Shown here piece by piece: positions 7,729 through 18,900 of a DNA stretch of 64,000 nt; the stretch's first letter is position 1; every line of letters begins with the position of its first letter. Source of the stretch: Candidatus Zixiibacteriota bacterium (GTDB lineage Bacteria; Zixibacteria; MSB-5A5; GN15; FEB-12). The stretch covers positions 541,953 through 605,952 of the forward strand of contig JACZXB010000001.1 of the NCBI GenBank assembly GCA_022571845.1, in the 5' to 3' direction. The notes below the pieces were generated by a model. It did no database searches. It was not told where the DNA came from and saw only the letters and a program-made list of their open reading frames with translations. The translations under genes were made by a program, and so were the position numbers.

Positions 7729-10700
7729 TTGTACTTAAAGCAACTGGAGCTGGTAGGCTTTAAATCTTTTCCCAACAAGACCGTCATAAAATTTTCACAG
7801 GGAAAAACATCGATAGTCGGACCAAACGGCTGCGGCAAAACCAATATCCTTGACGCTATCCGCTGGGTAATGGGAGAGCAGAAAACTTCGCTTTTACGCG
7901 GAAGCAGTATGCAGGAAGTGATATTTAACGGCAGCCGCGATATGGCACCATTGGGTATGGCCGAAGTTTCTCTGACTATGATTAATAACCGCGGTGTGCT
8001 GCCGGTCGAATACAGCGAAGTTCAAATAACCCGCAGGCTTTTTAGAAGCGGCGAAGCCGAGTATTTATTAAACAAAGTCCCCTGTCGTCTGAAGGACATT
8101 ACCGAGCTGTTTTTTGATACGGGCGCCGGGGCGCACTCTTATTCGGTAATTCAGCAGGAGATGATTGACTCGATAATATCTGACAAGGCTGAGGAGCGGC
8201 GGTTTCTTTTCGAAGAAGCTGCCGGTATTACCAAGTACAAGCAGAGGAAAAATGCTGCCCTTCGCAAACTCGATGCCACCGACCAGGACCTTCAGAGGCT
8301 AAGAGATATTTATTCCGAAGTGAAAACTCAGGTAAATTCTCTTAAACGTCAGCAGCGTAAAGCAGAAAGATATCAAATTTTAAGTGACGAAGTCCGCAAC
8401 TGGGAGCTGTTCTTTACTTCTAAGAGAGTCAAAAAGATTGAAACAGAAAAGCGCCTCTTAAAAGAACGATTCGATGAGTTATCCGGCAATCTGACAGCCA
8501 ACGAAGTCGGAGTAGACAGCCTGGGGGCCGAGGTTGAATCCAAACGGGAAATACAGCTTGAAATAGAAAAAGAACTGAGCAGGGTAACCAACGAATTGTT
8601 TGAAACGACAGAAACTGCCCACAAATATGAAAAAGAAATTTCCGTTCTGACTGAGAAAAAGTCTAATGCAACTAATCTGATAGAGCGGAACGAAAAGGAA
8701 ATTGAGGCTCTTAATCTCCGCTCTCAGATTCTCTCAGAGCAGGCCGTAGACACCGGCGCTGAGATAAATGAACATCGGGCAAAATACGAAGCGGTTGACA
8801 ACAACCTCAATGAAGCCCAGAACAGACAAGCTCTGGTTGATAAGCAACTTCTGGATATGCGCAGTTCCAAAGACGGTGAGAACTCTAAGTTAATTGAACT
8901 GGAAAGCAGATTATCTTCAGGCAAAACAGAAGACGACAATATTCAAACTCAGATTGAAGACCTTACTATTCACCTCGAGGAATTAAACAAGAGCAAGATA
9001 GAGCTGTCAGAGAAAAAAACTGAATTAGCTGCCAATCTGGAAAAACTAGGCACCATAACAGACGAACTGTCACAGAGCAGAATCTCGGCACAGACTGAGT
9101 TGAGCAAAACTACCCAACAACAAGCGACAAAGAAAAACGTTCTTGAACAGACCGGAAAAGAAATTTCTAAGAGCTATGCCTCAATTGAAGCCAGCCAGGC
9201 GCAGCAAAAAATTTTGAGTGAACTAATATACTCATTCGGAGGCACCCACGCCGGCGTAATAAAAGTCCTTGAGTTCAAGGATGAAATAAAAGGAATTCAA
9301 GGAACTGTAGCGGACCGCTTCAAACCAGCTGCAGGAATGGAAAAAGCTGTTGAGTCAGCTCTGGGTGATATCTCGCACTATGTCATTTGCGACAGCAAAG
9401 ATACTGCAGAAAAAATAATCGAGCGACTCAGAATAGAAAACAAAGGCCGGGCAGGATTAATTGTTCCTAACGCCGGCAGCTTGAACCCTCAGATCAAACG
9501 TCCGGAACTGAGCTCTTCAGGATTTGTTGGCTGGCTTGATGAGTTCGTATCGACAGCTGAGAATTTGAAACCATTAATGCAAACTGTTCTGTCGCAGACT
9601 GCCGTCTTCGAAGCCGGCAGCGACCCCAAATCAATTCTGGAGCACCTCCCCTATGGCTTCAAAGCGGTCTCTACCGATGGACTTCTCTACACCAGAAACA
9701 CTATTGTCGGTGGCTCAGCAGAGGCTCTTCAGCTGTTTCGCCGTAAAGATCAGCTTACAGAACTTTCCAAACAAATTGACGAGCTTAAATTAGTAGCTGA
9801 AACTCAGAAACAAACCGAGCACAATTTAGCAAAGCAGATTAGTGACGCCGAGCAGTCAATCAACAGCCTGAATGACAAACTGGAAAGAAACGAACGGGAA
9901 ATTGCCTCTAATCAGAAACAGATTGATGAATTAAATTATGAGCTGCGACTTTCTGAAACCGAGCTCTCTCGTCTGACCAAAGAAATCGACCTGGCCAGTG
10001 AAAAGCAAACGCAGCTGCAGCAAAAGCAATACTCCTTAAATCTTGGCTATGGTCAGTTGAGCGAACAAAAACAGAGTTTAGTAAATGAACTAAACCTGTC
10101 TTCAAAGAAACTCGAAGAGATAGAGCGCTTATCCGGAGAATCGCAGTCGCTGGTGAGCAAACTCCAGGTCAAAGCAGTAAGGACACAGAGCAAAATTGAC
10201 CAGTGCGACAACAAATTAAACTATACCAAAGAGTTGTTGGATGAAATATCCAGTACTATAGTGACAAAATCCGCAGAGATAGAAGATGCTCAGGAAGAAA
10301 TAGAAATTTCTGTCAAGAGATCAGCTGAACTTGAAACCAAGCTTAAACTTACTTTTGAGTCACGCACTGAAATCAGCGAATCTCAAAGTACACTTAGACA
10401 AAAGTTCGATGAACTGCAGGGACAAACATTCAGTTCTGAGAAGCGTCTAAAAGAGCTGCGCCTGGTTAAAGACAAGCTCAGCAAAGAGAGTCATACTATT
10501 GAGATGCAAACGAGCGCTCTCGAAAACGAGCTCAAAGGCAGTACCGAGCGGATGCTAGAGGACTACAACGTAAATATCCGGGAGTTTGAAAGCCAGAACC
10601 CCATCCCCGAAATGCCCGCAAGCGAGGCCGTTGCCCATCTTACCAGGCAAAAAGAGCTTTTGAAAAATTTCGGGGCAGTCAATCTCCTGGCGCTGGAAGA

Positions 10701-11436
10701 ATACCAGTCAACCAGCAACCGCAAAGAATTTCTGGAAAAACAGCTTACCGACCTTGAAACGGCGCGTGATGATCTCCTGGCCACCATTACCAAAATAAAC
10801 AAAACCGCCCGGACACTTTTTGAAGAAACATTTGAGAAAGTTAAAGATAATTTTCAGATGCTGTTCACCGAATTGTTTGAAGGCGGCGAAGCCAGCATAT
10901 ATCTCGAAAACCCCAACGACTCACTTGAATCAAATATTGAAATTACTGCCCGCCCCCGCGGCAAGAAACTTATTGCTATTACCATGATGTCCGGTGGAGA
11001 ACGGGCGCTGACGGCTATCGCACTGTTGTTTGCGCTATACCTGGTAAAACCGTCTGCTTACTGTATTCTCGATGAGATAGACGCACCTTTAGATGATGCC
11101 AACTGCCGCCGATTTTTGAAATTGATTGCTCGCTTCGCAGATAACACCCAGTTCATTATTATTACGCACAACAAAATCACTATGGAAGCTGCTGATAATC
11201 TCTATGGTGTGACAATGTCCAGCCCCGGTGTTTCTCAAATTGTGGCGGTCAAGTTCAGCCAGGTTAACTCAGAAACCGGCGAGGTTAGGCTGGAAACCCC
11301 AGCTGATATTATCGAAACCGACGAGGCTGCAGAAAAAACAACTATAGCAGAAACAGACGATCTGATTCCACAACCGGTAGTTGATAGAATTAGTCCGAAA
11401 ATCGAATCTCCGGTAAAAAACAGAGAAGATAATTAG
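7729..11436 (+). CDS. smc: Chromosome segregation ATPase Smc
   Basis: The 1235-residue protein has the full SMC architecture. The Walker A motif is GPNGCGKTN (residues 31-39), followed by QQEMIDSIISDKAEERR and a coiled coil of about 300 residues. The hinge lies around 500-660 (FGGTHAGVIKVLEF through NTIVGGSAEAL), followed by the returning coil. The C-terminal head holds the signature MSGGERALTA and the Walker B/D-loop CILDEIDAPLDDAN. The start is TTG at 7729 with GGAGG just upstream. It compacts and segregates chromosomes with ScpA and ScpB, neither of which is encoded here. An acidic tail of about 60 residues after the head is a local extension. Confidence 0.97.
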   Translation: MYLKQLELVGFKSFPNKTVIKFSQGKTSIVGPNGCGKTNILDAIRWVMGEQKTSLLRGSSMQEVIFNGSRDMAPLGMAEVSLTMINNRGVLPVEYSEVQITRRLFRSGEAEYLLNKVPCRLKDITELFFDTGAGAHSYSVIQQEMIDSIISDKAEERRFLFEEAAGITKYKQRKNAALRKLDATDQDLQRLRDIYSEVKTQVNSLKRQQRKAERYQILSDEVRNWELFFTSKRVKKIETEKRLLKERFDELSGNLTANEVGVDSLGAEVESKREIQLEIEKELSRVTNELFETTETAHKYEKEISVLTEKKSNATNLIERNEKEIEALNLRSQILSEQAVDTGAEINEHRAKYEAVDNNLNEAQNRQALVDKQLLDMRSSKDGENSKLIELESRLSSGKTEDDNIQTQIEDLTIHLEELNKSKIELSEKKTELAANLEKLGTITDELSQSRISAQTELSKTTQQQATKKNVLEQTGKEISKSYASIEASQAQQKILSELIYSFGGTHAGVIKVLEFKDEIKGIQGTVADRFKPAAGMEKAVESALGDISHYVICDSKDTAEKIIERLRIENKGRAGLIVPNAGSLNPQIKRPELSSSGFVGWLDEFVSTAENLKPLMQTVLSQTAVFEAGSDPKSILEHLPYGFKAVSTDGLLYTRNTIVGGSAEALQLFRRKDQLTELSKQIDELKLVAETQKQTEHNLAKQISDAEQSINSLNDKLERNEREIASNQKQIDELNYELRLSETELSRLTKEIDLASEKQTQLQQKQYSLNLGYGQLSEQKQSLVNELNLSSKKLEEIERLSGESQSLVSKLQVKAVRTQSKIDQCDNKLNYTKELLDEISSTIVTKSAEIEDAQEEIEISVKRSAELETKLKLTFESRTEISESQSTLRQKFDELQGQTFSSEKRLKELRLVKDKLSKESHTIEMQTSALENELKGSTERMLEDYNVNIREFESQNPIPEMPASEAVAHLTRQKELLKNFGAVNLLALEEYQSTSNRKEFLEKQLTDLETARDDLLATITKINKTARTLFEETFEKVKDNFQMLFTELFEGGEASIYLENPNDSLESNIEITARPRGKKLIAITMMSGGERALTAIALLFALYLVKPSAYCILDEIDAPLDDANCRRFLKLIARFADNTQFIIITHNKITMEAADNLYGVTMSSPGVSQIVAVKFSQVNSETGEVRLETPADIIETDEAAEKTTIAETDDLIPQPVVDRISPKIESPVKNREDN

Positions 11437-11450
11437 TTCTCTATTCACAA

Positions 11451-12365
11451 ATGTCCGGCGTTCTAAGTAAACTTAAAAGTTCACTATCTAAGACCAGAGC
11501 TAATATCTTTGGCAAAATCTCCAGACTGGTTTTAAACAGGAAAATCGATGACGATCTTCTGGAGGAGATTGAAGAGACGCTTATCGAAGCCGATGTTGGC
11601 ATTAAGGCTACCGGGCGGCTGATAGAAACTGTCAAAGCAAAAGCCAAAGAGCAGAATCTTACCCGGGCAGAAGATATAATTCCTCTATTAAAAGATGAAA
11701 TTGCGACTCTGCTATCATTCGAGAATCGTGACGTTCCCCAAAAAACTGGGGAAAGACCAGAGGTCTGGCTTATTATGGGAGTAAACGGGGCCGGTAAAAC
11801 AACCACTATAGGGAAACTTTCGACTATTATGTCGTCGCAAGGCAAAAAAGTAATTATTGCAGCCTGTGATACTTTTAGGGCAGCCGCTATTGACCAGATA
11901 GCAATCTGGGCTGAGAGAAGTAATGTTGATATTGTCAAATCTCAGGAAGGCTCCGACCCGGCAGCAGTAGCCTTTGACGCCGCAACTGCTGCCAAAGCAC
12001 GAAAGGCCGACTTTCTTCTGGTAGACACTGCCGGCAGACTGCACACAAAAACAAATCTGATGGAAGAACTAAAAAAAATTAAACGCACGATAAACAAGGC
12101 CCTGCCTGATGCAGCAGTTTATTCAAAGTTAGTTATCGATGGTTCCACCGGTCAGAACGCTGTCAGTCAGGTGAAACAGTTCGGTGAAGCTGTAGGCTGC
12201 GACGGTATCATTATTACAAAACTCGACGGTACTGCCAAAGGAGGAGTGGTAATTGCCATAGCAGCAGAGCTGCAAGTGCCTATAGAATATATTGGCATTG
12301 GTGAAGGAATCGAGGACTTGCAGATTTTCGACGCCAGAGAATTTACTGAGGCACTTTTTTCTTAG
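11451..12365 (+). CDS. ftsY: Signal recognition particle receptor FtsY
   Basis: The 304-residue GTPase comprises the helical N domain and the G domain. Motifs are GVNGAGKTTTIGKLS (G1, near residue 104), DTFRAAAIDQI (insertion box), DTAGRLHTKTNLM (G3) and TKLDGTAKGG (G4). The long acidic A domain of E. coli FtsY is absent, as in many non-proteobacteria. It docks ribosome-SRP complexes at the membrane for co-translational insertion. The gene follows smc by 14 bp, a widely conserved neighbour pair. Confidence 0.97.
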   Translation: MSGVLSKLKSSLSKTRANIFGKISRLVLNRKIDDDLLEEIEETLIEADVGIKATGRLIETVKAKAKEQNLTRAEDIIPLLKDEIATLLSFENRDVPQKTGERPEVWLIMGVNGAGKTTTIGKLSTIMSSQGKKVIIAACDTFRAAAIDQIAIWAERSNVDIVKSQEGSDPAAVAFDAATAAKARKADFLLVDTAGRLHTKTNLMEELKKIKRTINKALPDAAVYSKLVIDGSTGQNAVSQVKQFGEAVGCDGIIITKLDGTAKGGVVIAIAAELQVPIEYIGIGEGIEDLQIFDAREFTEALFS

Positions 12366-12386
12366 CATAAATTCAAGGAATCAGTT

Positions 12387-12857
12387 TTGGTCAAATTAGA
12401 AATTGTCGCGGTTGACAAATCCAAAGATAGCTGGCTGGACGAAGCTGTCGCTCATTATGAAAAACTCCTCTCAAAATATACCAGAATCAAGTGGACAGTT
12501 ATTACTTCGCCGGCAAAATCATCTTCGCTCTCTCCTGCTTAAATAAAACGACTGGAAGCCGATAAGCTCGAAAAAAATCTGGGTGACTGCTATCTGTTAG
12601 CCCTGGCAGATAGTGGAATAAAGATTTATCGTTTTACATTCGCAAAAAACTTAGAGAAGCTCTCTGTCAGAAGCAGCAACTAATTCAAAATAGTTATCGG
12701 CGGACCTTACGGACTTGACCACAGCATACTAAAAGAGGCGAACGAAGTTTGGTCATTATCCGGACTCACATTTTCTCATCAAATTATAAAAATAGTTTTG
12801 CTGAAGCAACTTTTCCGAGCCTTTTCAATTTTGCAAAACAGAGACTACCACAAGTAG
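12387..12857 (+). pseudogene. rlmH: rlmH pseudogene with two in-frame TAA codons
   Basis: From TTG at 12387 (with AAGGA upstream) one frame matches RlmH, the 23S rRNA pseudouridine-1915 N3-methyltransferase, over its entire usual length (156 codons). It is interrupted by TAA at codon 52 (12540-12542) and codon 99 (12681-12683). No frameshift is present. The SAM-binding IGGPYGLD, the WSLSGLTFSHQ helix and the C-terminal knot RAFSILQNRDYHK remain readable. Other conserved places have decayed, for example ALADSG where relatives have ALDERG. The pattern is that of a gene inactivated by substitutions. RlmH is nearly universal, so either a second copy exists or this modification was lost. Confidence 0.85.
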
Positions 12858-12879
12858 ATAGATTATCAGAATTTTGAGT

Positions 12880-12916
12880 AAAAAAAGCGCCCGCAAACAA
12901 GCACGCGGACGCTTTG
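12880..12916 (-). terminator. Rho-independent terminator of the giant repeat-protein gene
   Basis: On the minus strand AAAGCGTCCGC pairs with GCGGGCGCTTT (one mismatch) around a ten-base loop. A run of T follows. It lies 23 bp downstream of the stop at 12939 and could also stop read-through from the rlmH remnant. Confidence 0.8.
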
Positions 12917-12938
12917 AGGAAAGATAAGAGGGAAAATT

Positions 12939-15900
12939 TTATTTTAGCATCATCATCTTTCGAGTTCTCTTAAAATCACCGGCTTCGAGTCTGTAGAAAT
13001 AAACACCACTGGCGACCTGATTCCCGGTCTGGGAAGCGCCATCCCATAGCACCTCAACCATACCGGTTTCATTTGAGCCGGATATCTGTCTTACAAGACT
13101 GCCGTTTACATTGTATATATTGATCTTCCAGTCTGACTGGTCAGGCAGATAGAAACTAATGTTAGTGCTGGGATTAAACGGATTCGGATAATTCTGATAA
13201 AGCTCAAAATCTGTAGGAAGTTCAATTTCACTAAAGCTTGACCTATATGGCCTGCCATCTCCGTCCGCAAACTCGCTCTTTATAAGCTCCGGCTGCTGGC
13301 CGTTTACGAATCTCAGTTTTATTAACTGGCGATTGCCTGATTCAACAGTATTGCCATTCATGCTGAATACCAGAATGCGAAGTTCGTCATCAGCTATGTG
13401 GTAGCGGAGATCCATATGTTCGGCATCTGCGGCTAGCTCTGGGACTATGTCCGTTTCTGATGAATTAAGTTTGAAGACCAGATAGGCGCCGCCAATGCCA
13501 TTGGAGGAATTAGAAGATATTACTAGACCATCTTTGTTTCGAACTAACTGCAACAGAAGCTCTTGATCATGAGGATTTAGTTTTGGTATCGGGTCGGCAT
13601 CGCCAAGAATAATTCGAATGAGCAGGACCAAATCAGCAACCGAAAGCGTGATTCCATCGGCGTTAATATCTGTTGCTGCAATCTGAGCAACAACATTGAT
13701 AGTGAAAACTCTCAAGCCATAGATGAAGTAGTTGGTGAACACAATCGCATCTGCAACTTCATAAGGCACGGAGTTAAGGTTTATATCACCCCGGTCGTTA
13801 AAAGAGACCTGATCGAGTATACAAATACCTCCGTTAAAGAACTCAACACATCTTCTTGGTGCTACTTCGGCTTCAGGTCCTATGCAGGAGTCAGGTGTAC
13901 CCATTCCCTGCGGCCTGCTGCTTTCAGGAAAACTTATGCTGTCTTCTTCGTCCCAGATTAAGATACCTTCTCCATTATAAATCTTATTGTCAATGAACAA
14001 TTCGTTACCCGAAGGGTTACCAAAAGTATTATCGCTGCAGTCAAACCAGATAAAGTTTATCGGCAGGAACAATCCGCTAATGTTCTGGTTGTTAGAAACC
14101 TGGAACGTAATTTTTATAAATCTTCCGTTAGGCGATAGCGCTTCGACCGGCGGATGGGCCGCGCCGTTGCTGATATCTGCAATACCGATGAAACGAATTG
14201 TTCCCGAAGGACAGGCGCTGCCGCAGGAGGCTGAGTTGAGTCTATAGGTAAAGAACTCCCAGCTTTCTATTTCTGTTCCTTCTTTGGTGGCGTTGCTAAA
14301 GGACGTCACCGTAGCATCATAGCCAACTAGAAGATCAAAACCGCCGATTGCACGATTTGTCTCTATATTTATAAAAACATCATGCGTTCTTCCCACCGGG
14401 ATACATTCACCCGGATCAATTACAAGTACTACACACTTATCGCAGTCGGGGCCAGGCACAACTTCTACTGTAAATGAATCTACTACCTGGTTACAGCCGT
14501 CATCGACTTGAATGCAGAAAGTATAAGTACCGAACACATTTTCGTCTGGCTCAAAACAGACCTGACCGCTGTCTAATGTGGCAAGTTCCAGTGTACCCGG
14601 GCCGCAAATTTTTGTGATATTCAGAAGTGAATCATCTGTTGCAAAAATTCCCGGAATGCAAATCTGCCCGGTATCAAAATCACAGCGTTCAACAACGACA
14701 CCTTGCGGAAGTGACAAAACGGGCGGTTCATCTACATCGAAATTGATTGTTGTAACACAGCTGTCTGATCCGCATGTGCCCTGGGCATAAGTAATAACTT
14801 GAATTGTGCCATCCTGACTGACAGTTACGCATATCGTACTATCGGTGAGGACTGCATTATCACTTACAGAAAGCTCGACATCCGAACCTGTAACAGATAC
14901 CGGGAAGCAGATAAAATTTCCGTCATTAAGACAGATGCTGGTGTCAATTTGGATCGGACAGCTAATAACAGGAGGCTCCAGGACTGTGGCATTAAGGACG
15001 AATAAGCAGGTATCAGTATTGCATATTGCTTCGGCAACTACCATCACATCATGTGCACCTGATACTTCCGGGAAAACCACAACCAGCCCCAAATCGTGAT
15101 TATAATACCCATTAAGCTCTCCATTTAAGAACACTGTTACGGTTACATCAAAAGGAGTAACTAGTACTGATACCGTGGCAGAATCTCCAATACAGATCGT
15201 ACGAGACTGCGCTCCTGAAGGACAGGTTATATTTGCTACTGATATCGAAATTCTTATAGCCGTAGTATCAGAGCCAATTGCACCGCAAGAATCGTAGGCA
15301 GTAAAAATAAGATTGTACAAACCCTGAGCCGGCGGAGTAAAGCAGTATTCATTGCCGGTCAAAATGCCGTCCGGACCTACGACACTATCTATATTATTGT
15401 CTGCGTCTGTTACTGTAAACGGCACGCAAATTTCCGGAATTTCACAGACATCATATGTTGTATCAGGCGCTGAGACTAAGGCCGGAGGTGAATTAGCTTC
15501 GACTCTGATGCTGAAGTCGCAAGTATCTGCGCCGCATGCACCAATGCCAATAATCGTTAAATTATAGGTTCCGGCTTCGGACACCGGCAAACATACTGAA
15601 TCGCCAGAAATAAAGGCCGGAGCAGTAACGCTCAGAGACTGTACCGAATTAGATTTTATTATCGGATAACAAAGTGTATCCGGCCCGCAGATTGTAACTG
15701 AATCGTCTGCCGGACAGGATATGAAAATTGAATCTACAATTGTAACATCGAAGTACAACTGGCAAGTCAAGGTACTGCATGGAGAGTAAACGCTTAAATC
15801 AATGGTATAGAATCCGCTGGTGTTTGCCGTGAAAAAGATCTCGCTTTCATCAAAATAACCAAAACTCGTTATTATACTATCAGGCTGCCCGGAAATGTCT

Positions 15901-18900
15901 ATGAATCTGCTTACTAAACCGGGGAAACATAAACTGGAAATAAGAGTGTCCAGCGGACAGTCAAGGCCAATAGCCTGATCATTTTCTATGCTAATGCACT
16001 TAGTCGTTGTGTCAGCCAGACCGCAGGAATCTGTTGCTATTACGTCGATGCAATATAGACCAACCGTATCTGTCGGCGTAAAGCAAATCTGCTGATTTTC
16101 GGAATCGAAATAACCTAAAGATGGTACCACGCTGACGATGTTGTTTTCGCGGTCAAAAATATCAAGCGGCAAGCAGATTTCGCCAAATACACAGATTACG
16201 TAGACTGAATCCGAAACAGCAAAACTTATTTCCGGCGCCTCATTTATAAATACTGTTACCGTTATCTGAGCAGAGGCCTGGGCGCCGCATGAATCGGTCG
16301 CCGAGACCTGCAGGATATAGACACCTTCGGTATCTGCTGCGAAGCTTAACAGACTGCTAAACGGCTCATAGGAAGCCCAGCTATCGGTATTGATTGAAAC
16401 GATATTGTTATCAGGGTCACCGATTGCGACCGGGAAACTTACAAAATCCGGTCCGCACAGCACAAAAGTAGTATCACCGGGCAAATGAACTACCGGTGCT
16501 TGGTTACAAACAACATTGACAGTAAACTGACAGATTATAGTATCGCAAGGTGTAACAGCCCTGACAATTATCAGGTTGCGAACACCGCATTCGGCATAGA
16601 AGCAAACTTGGTTATTCTCTGCATCATACCAGGTTGCAATTCCACTAACGCTTATGTCGGCCCAGACAGGAATATTTCCCAGAGGGAAACAAAGAGTTTC
16701 CGGCTGGCAAATGAAGATAGAAGTATCGTTCGGGCAACTGAGGTCAATAAACTGGTCTGTAAGTACAGTGACGACAGCCGTATCGGCGACAACTTTGCCG
16801 CAAGAATCTGTGACAGAAGCAATTATAGTGTAAGTTCCGCTGTCATACGGCACAAAACAAATTTCGCCATTCGAATAATTTCCGTAATTGACCGAAATAT
16901 CACCATCTGCAAACTGCTCTTCAAAGTCTGAGAATAAAAGCGGCAGGCAAATATAAGCTGGTCCGCAGAGATAAACCGTGGTGTCGGACATTGAAACTTC
17001 CACGACCGGTGCAGTATTGAGTATGATATCAAACCACAAGCTGTCTCTGGCTACGCGACCACAGGAGTCGGTTATTTCTACAATCAAGTAATCCGAAATG
17101 CTGTTTTCAATAGTGACACAGAATAGATTGGTGAGCGGGTCAAACTGTCCGTAATTGACTGTTATCGAATTGAAATTTGCTATAGTATCAGGGTCAATAC
17201 AAAACTGGGTCGGCTCGCAAATTACAGCCGCAAAATCTTCACCAAGTTCCACGAAAGGTGCCGGTAGAAAAGTAACCGTGACATAGACAGTATCAGCAGC
17301 TTCCACTCCGCAGGAATCGACCGCAGAAACCCATACTTCATAGACGCCGGCTGTATCTGCGCTAAAGCAGACGACGTTATTGGTCAGTTGATAGTTTGAT
17401 GATACCGAAGAAATATTGTCGTCATCTATTGTGATAAAGAGACAAACAGAATCCCCCGGACATATCTGACGGGTCGTGTCCGGTCCAAGACTGACTATTG
17501 GAGGTGTATTAAGAGTAACTGTAACATTAATTGTATCAACATCCACTGCACCGCAGGAGTCAATTGCTGTAACGATTATTTCGTAGACCCCTGAACCGTC
17601 CGCTATAAAGCAGAGGCTGTCCTGTCCTACTATCAAGCCGATATTTGAGAACAGAACCTCGAGATTATTATCGGGGTCATTCGCAGAGAACCCAAAACAG
17701 ATTTCCTGTTCGTTACAGCCTTCGACTGAAAAATCATCACCAAGAATGACAACGGGATCAGAATTAACAATAATGTTTATCGACAAGAAATGAGTGGAAC
17801 TGTTGCCGCAAGAATCCGATCCTTTTAGTCCAATGTCATAAGCTCCGCTCGTATCGGGCACTATACATACCAGGCTGTTATTGGTAACTGTAGCAGATCC
17901 AGAAATTATTTCAATTGTTACCGGGTCACCGTCGCTGTCTGAAGCAGACACTACGAAGCAGACCGTGTCTCCGATACAAGCAAAGAAATCCAGGTCAAGG
18001 GGAATTTCCAATTCCGGTGCCTGATTGAGAATAACCGTTATTGTAACGGTTTGAGTATAGGTTGCAGCAGAATCAAGCGAACCGTCCTGGCACAAATCAG
18101 AAACCTGATAGACAAACAAATAGGCAGCTGAATCAGTTTTTACCGGAGTAAAGCACTGCATTCCAGAATTATCTGTCAGCTGAGTAAACTGACCCGGTCC
18201 CTGACTGAGAATAATTTCCAATGAATCGCCATCAGGGTCAAAGGCAAAGACATCGAAACAGATTTCTTCTAATCCACAGAGATAAATTGTCGAATCAAAC
18301 CCAATAATTTCAGGCGGACGGTTAATGATTACGCTATCGCTGATTAGAGCAGTATCGCTGCCGCAACTGTTTGATGCTGCTACTTCGAAACTATATACGC
18401 CTGGTGTATCCGGCAGATAAGTAATTATACCCGACAGAGAATCGACTGAACCGGCTCCCGAGAGAAGTTCAAAAATTGTCGGGTCAGCAGAATCACTAGT
18501 AGCGAATATATTAAGTTCTCTATTAAAAGCTTCTGTGCAATATTTGAATGAGAAGAACTGGTCTGCGATAGTCGGCGCTACACCGGCATCAATTATTACT
18601 CTGAAAGACGACTCACAGAACTCTCCGCACTCATCGGTACAACGGAAAGTAACATCGACAGTATCATTCGCTTGCGGCGTATAGCACCAGAATCCATTTT
18701 CGATTACGCCAGGACCGCTTACGACTTCGCAGCTGATGAGATTTCCGTCAATATCTGAGCCACCAACGGGCAGACAAATTTGCTGGGTAACGCAGCTGGT
18801 AATTGTCGTATCGCCTATCAAATCGCAAACCGGAGCGCTGTTGGTATCGACTATCACCAGCGTCTGACAAGTATCTGAGATGCCGCATGAATCCGTCGCA

